A stretch of 45,040 nucleotides of DNA from Bacteroidetes bacterium ADurb.Bin008 (GTDB lineage: Bacteria; Bacteroidota; Bacteroidia; Bacteroidales; Tenuifilaceae): the NCBI GenBank assembly GCA_002071445.1, contig MWFE01000025.1:1-45040 (forward strand), read 5' to 3'. Position numbers and translations under genes: made by a program. Positions 43,089-45,040 of the stretch are shown one piece after another; the stretch's first letter is position 1; each line of letters begins with the position of its first letter. The notes below the pieces were generated by a model. It worked only from the letters and a program-made list of their open reading frames with translations, did no database searches and had not been told where the DNA came from.

Positions 43089-45040
43089 GCACAGTAGGTA
43101 AATTAGAACGGACAACCCAAAAGCGTGTGGTGGCTCTGATGCAAAACGAATTGCATTATGAATATCTCGGCAATTGGGAAAAACGGGACAACAACAGCAA
43201 TGTGGAAGAAGAAATTTTGGAAACATGTCTGTTGCAACGCTACGACCAAAACCTGGTAGATAAAGCCATTTACGAATTTACCAAAGCCGCAGGCGATCAA
43301 AGCAAATCGCTGTATGATGTAAACAAAGAAGTGTATTCATTGCTTCGCTATGGCGTAACGGTTCAACCTGAAATCGGGCAAAACAAAAAAACAGTTTGGT
43401 TGATAGACTGGAAAAATCCGCTTGCCAATCATTTTGCCATTGCCGAAGAAGTGACCATAAAAGGCATACACAAAAAACGCCCCGACATTGTGCTGTATGT
43501 AAACGGCATTGCCTTGGGTGTTTTGGAATTGAAACGCAGCACGGTTTCCATTTCAGAAGGTATTCGCCAAAACTTAGACAATCAAAAACATCTTTTCATT
43601 AAGCCGTTTTTCAGCACCATTCAGTATGTAATGGCAGGCAACGATGTGGAAGGTTTGGCTTATGGAGCCATTGAAACCAAAGAGAAATACTTTTTGAAAT
43701 GGAAAGAAGTTACCGAAGAAACAGGCAAAGAATTTCCGCATCTGCTGGAAATAACCAAACCCATTCGGGATAAAGCAGCCCAGTATGATTATCCTTTAGA
43801 CAGAAACATCATTGAACTGCTGAACAAAGAGCGCTTCATTGAATTGCTGCACGATTTTATTGTGTATGACCGTGGCATCAAAAAGCTATGCCGACCCAAT
43901 CAGTATTTCGGCATCAAATCGGCACAGGATTTTGTAAACCGAAAAGAAGGCGGTATTATCTGGCACACACAGGGCAGCGGCAAGAGTTTAACCATGGTGT
44001 GGCTTACCAAATGGATAAGAGAATATAATCCCAATGCACGGGTGCTTATCATCACCGATCGCGAGGAATTGGACGAGCAGATTGAAAAGGTTTATAAAGG
44101 CGTTCAGGAAGATATTTACCGCACCAAAAGCGGCAGGGATTTATTGCAACAACTCAACGACACTTCGCCCTGGCTGATGTGTTCGCTCATTCACAAGTTT
44201 GGCGGCAAAGACAAGGGCGAAGAAGCCACCGATGAAGATGTAGCAAAATACTTGCAGGAACTCCGCAGCAGCATTCCTTCTGACTTTAAAGCCAAAGGCG
44301 ATATTTATGTGTTTGTGGACGAGTGTCACCGGACACAATCGGGTAAGCTGCATGAAGCCATGAAGCAATTTATTCCCGATGCTTTGTTTATCGGTTTCAC
44401 CGGAACGCCATTGTTAAAAAGCGACAAGCAAACCAGTTTGGAAGTTTTTGGCAGATACATTCACACCTACAAATTCAATGAAGCCGTTGCTGACAAGGTG
44501 GTATTGGATTTACGGTACGAAGCGAGAGACATTGAGCAAAATATCACATCATCCGATAGAATTGACGAATGGTTTGAGCTCAAAACAAAAGGGCTGACCG
44601 ACTTTGCCAAAGCCGAACTGAAGCAGCGTTGGGGAACCATAAAAAAAGTGTTCAGCAGCAAATCGCGATTGGAAAAAATCGTTATGGACATCATGCTGGA
44701 TATGGAGCGTAAGGAACGACTGCAAAACGGCAGAGGAAACGCCCTGCTGGTTTCGGATAGTATTTACAATGCTTGCCGTTATTATGAATTGTTTCAAAAC
44801 GCAGGGTTGAAGAATTGTGCCATTGTAACATCGTTCGTGCCAACACATGCCGATATAAAAGGTGAAGAAACAGGAGAAGGATATACCGAGAAATTACAAC
44901 GTTTTGAGATATACCAGAAAATGCTTTCAGCATATTTCAATGAGCCGGAAGAAGAAGCTCTGAAGAAAGTGGAGCAGTTTGAAACCGAAGTGAAAAAGAA
45001 ATTTGTGGAAGAACCGGCACAAATGAAACTGCTGATTGTG
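43085..45040 (+). CDS. hsdR: Type I restriction endonuclease subunit HsdR, C-terminus beyond the window
   Basis: ATP-driven translocase and nuclease of the system; 652 codons are visible, open to the right edge. The start ATG 43085 overlaps the stop of the GxxExxY gene by four bases. The nuclease domain has D134 (KRPDIVLYVNG) with E148 and K150 (LELK). The helicase part shows Walker A HTQGSGKS (K300), DECH (412-415) and motif III FTGTP (438-442), so the subunit is complete in all visible motifs. The missing part should hold the second RecA domain and the HsdM-binding helices. Confidence 0.95.
   Translation, partial: MSTVGKLERTTQKRVVALMQNELHYEYLGNWEKRDNNSNVEEEILETCLLQRYDQNLVDKAIYEFTKAAGDQSKSLYDVNKEVYSLLRYGVTVQPEIGQNKKTVWLIDWKNPLANHFAIAEEVTIKGIHKKRPDIVLYVNGIALGVLELKRSTVSISEGIRQNLDNQKHLFIKPFFSTIQYVMAGNDVEGLAYGAIETKEKYFLKWKEVTEETGKEFPHLLEITKPIRDKAAQYDYPLDRNIIELLNKERFIELLHDFIVYDRGIKKLCRPNQYFGIKSAQDFVNRKEGGIIWHTQGSGKSLTMVWLTKWIREYNPNARVLIITDREELDEQIEKVYKGVQEDIYRTKSGRDLLQQLNDTSPWLMCSLIHKFGGKDKGEEATDEDVAKYLQELRSSIPSDFKAKGDIYVFVDECHRTQSGKLHEAMKQFIPDALFIGFTGTPLLKSDKQTSLEVFGRYIHTYKFNEAVADKVVLDLRYEARDIEQNITSSDRIDEWFELKTKGLTDFAKAELKQRWGTIKKVFSSKSRLEKIVMDIMLDMERKERLQNGRGNALLVSDSIYNACRYYELFQNAGLKNCAIVTSFVPTHADIKGEETGEGYTEKLQRFEIYQKMLSAYFNEPEEEALKKVEQFETEVKKKFVEEPAQMKLLIV

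Overview
The window reads as chromosomal DNA of a Bacteroidota bacterium, probably Bacteroidales or a close order. Indicators are a complete Bat operon, a TonB-dependent receptor with an N-terminal carboxypeptidase-regulatory-like domain, an archaeal-type ProRS, a fused alpha/beta E1 of the branched-chain 2-oxoacid dehydrogenase, promoters of the TTTG-N19/20-TAnnTTTG type and a general lack of Shine-Dalgarno sequences. No rRNA, CRISPR array or intact insertion sequence was seen; there is one tRNA (Lys, TTT).

Layout. 0-5 kb: cardiolipin synthase (cut by the left edge), a large membrane sensor without an output domain, and phosphofructokinase, all on the minus strand. 5-6.8 kb: a GH13 lipoprotein and tRNA-Lys on the plus strand. 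6.8-8.1 kb: three tandem SiaC-family (DUF1987) paralogues behind one good promoter. 8.2-12.2 kb: flavodoxin and the E1 and E2 subunits of a branched-chain 2-oxoacid dehydrogenase. 12.3-23.5 kb: WbqC-like protein, FadL-like porin, a Tyr/Gly/Ser-rich lipoprotein, ProRS, an M49-like metallopeptidase with a SiaB-family kinase behind it, a TonB-dependent receptor and a DUF2807 lipoprotein. 23.6-26.9 kb: ackA-ptb-buk operon. 27-29 kb: a gene-poor scar bounded by 21-bp direct repeats, holding a frameshifted small membrane ORF and a small lipoprotein behind a C-terminal gene remnant. 29-37.9 kb: moxR-to-batE operon. 38.1-45 kb: a decayed tyrosine recombinase tail, then a type I restriction-modification locus hsdM-hsdS-GxxExxY-hsdR running off the right edge.

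How genes may work together. The SiaB kinase (19.6 kb) and three SiaC proteins, two with the phospho-acceptor Thr at exactly position 68, look like a partner-switch regulatory set with no local phosphatase. The branched-chain dehydrogenase together with Ptb/Buk could turn branched-chain keto acids into acids plus ATP, as in the Enterococcus bkd cluster. The Bat genes form one tightly packed unit of nine.

The strongest unusual signal is in the restriction locus. A 43-bp repeat occurs four times, each copy lying between genes and three of them directly before a start codon (hsdS, GxxExxY, hsdR). The end of hsdS is duplicated as a 100-bp tandem repeat whose second copy encodes the same C-terminal peptide with synonymous changes. 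An imperfect palindrome also appears to be inserted in frame within hsdM.
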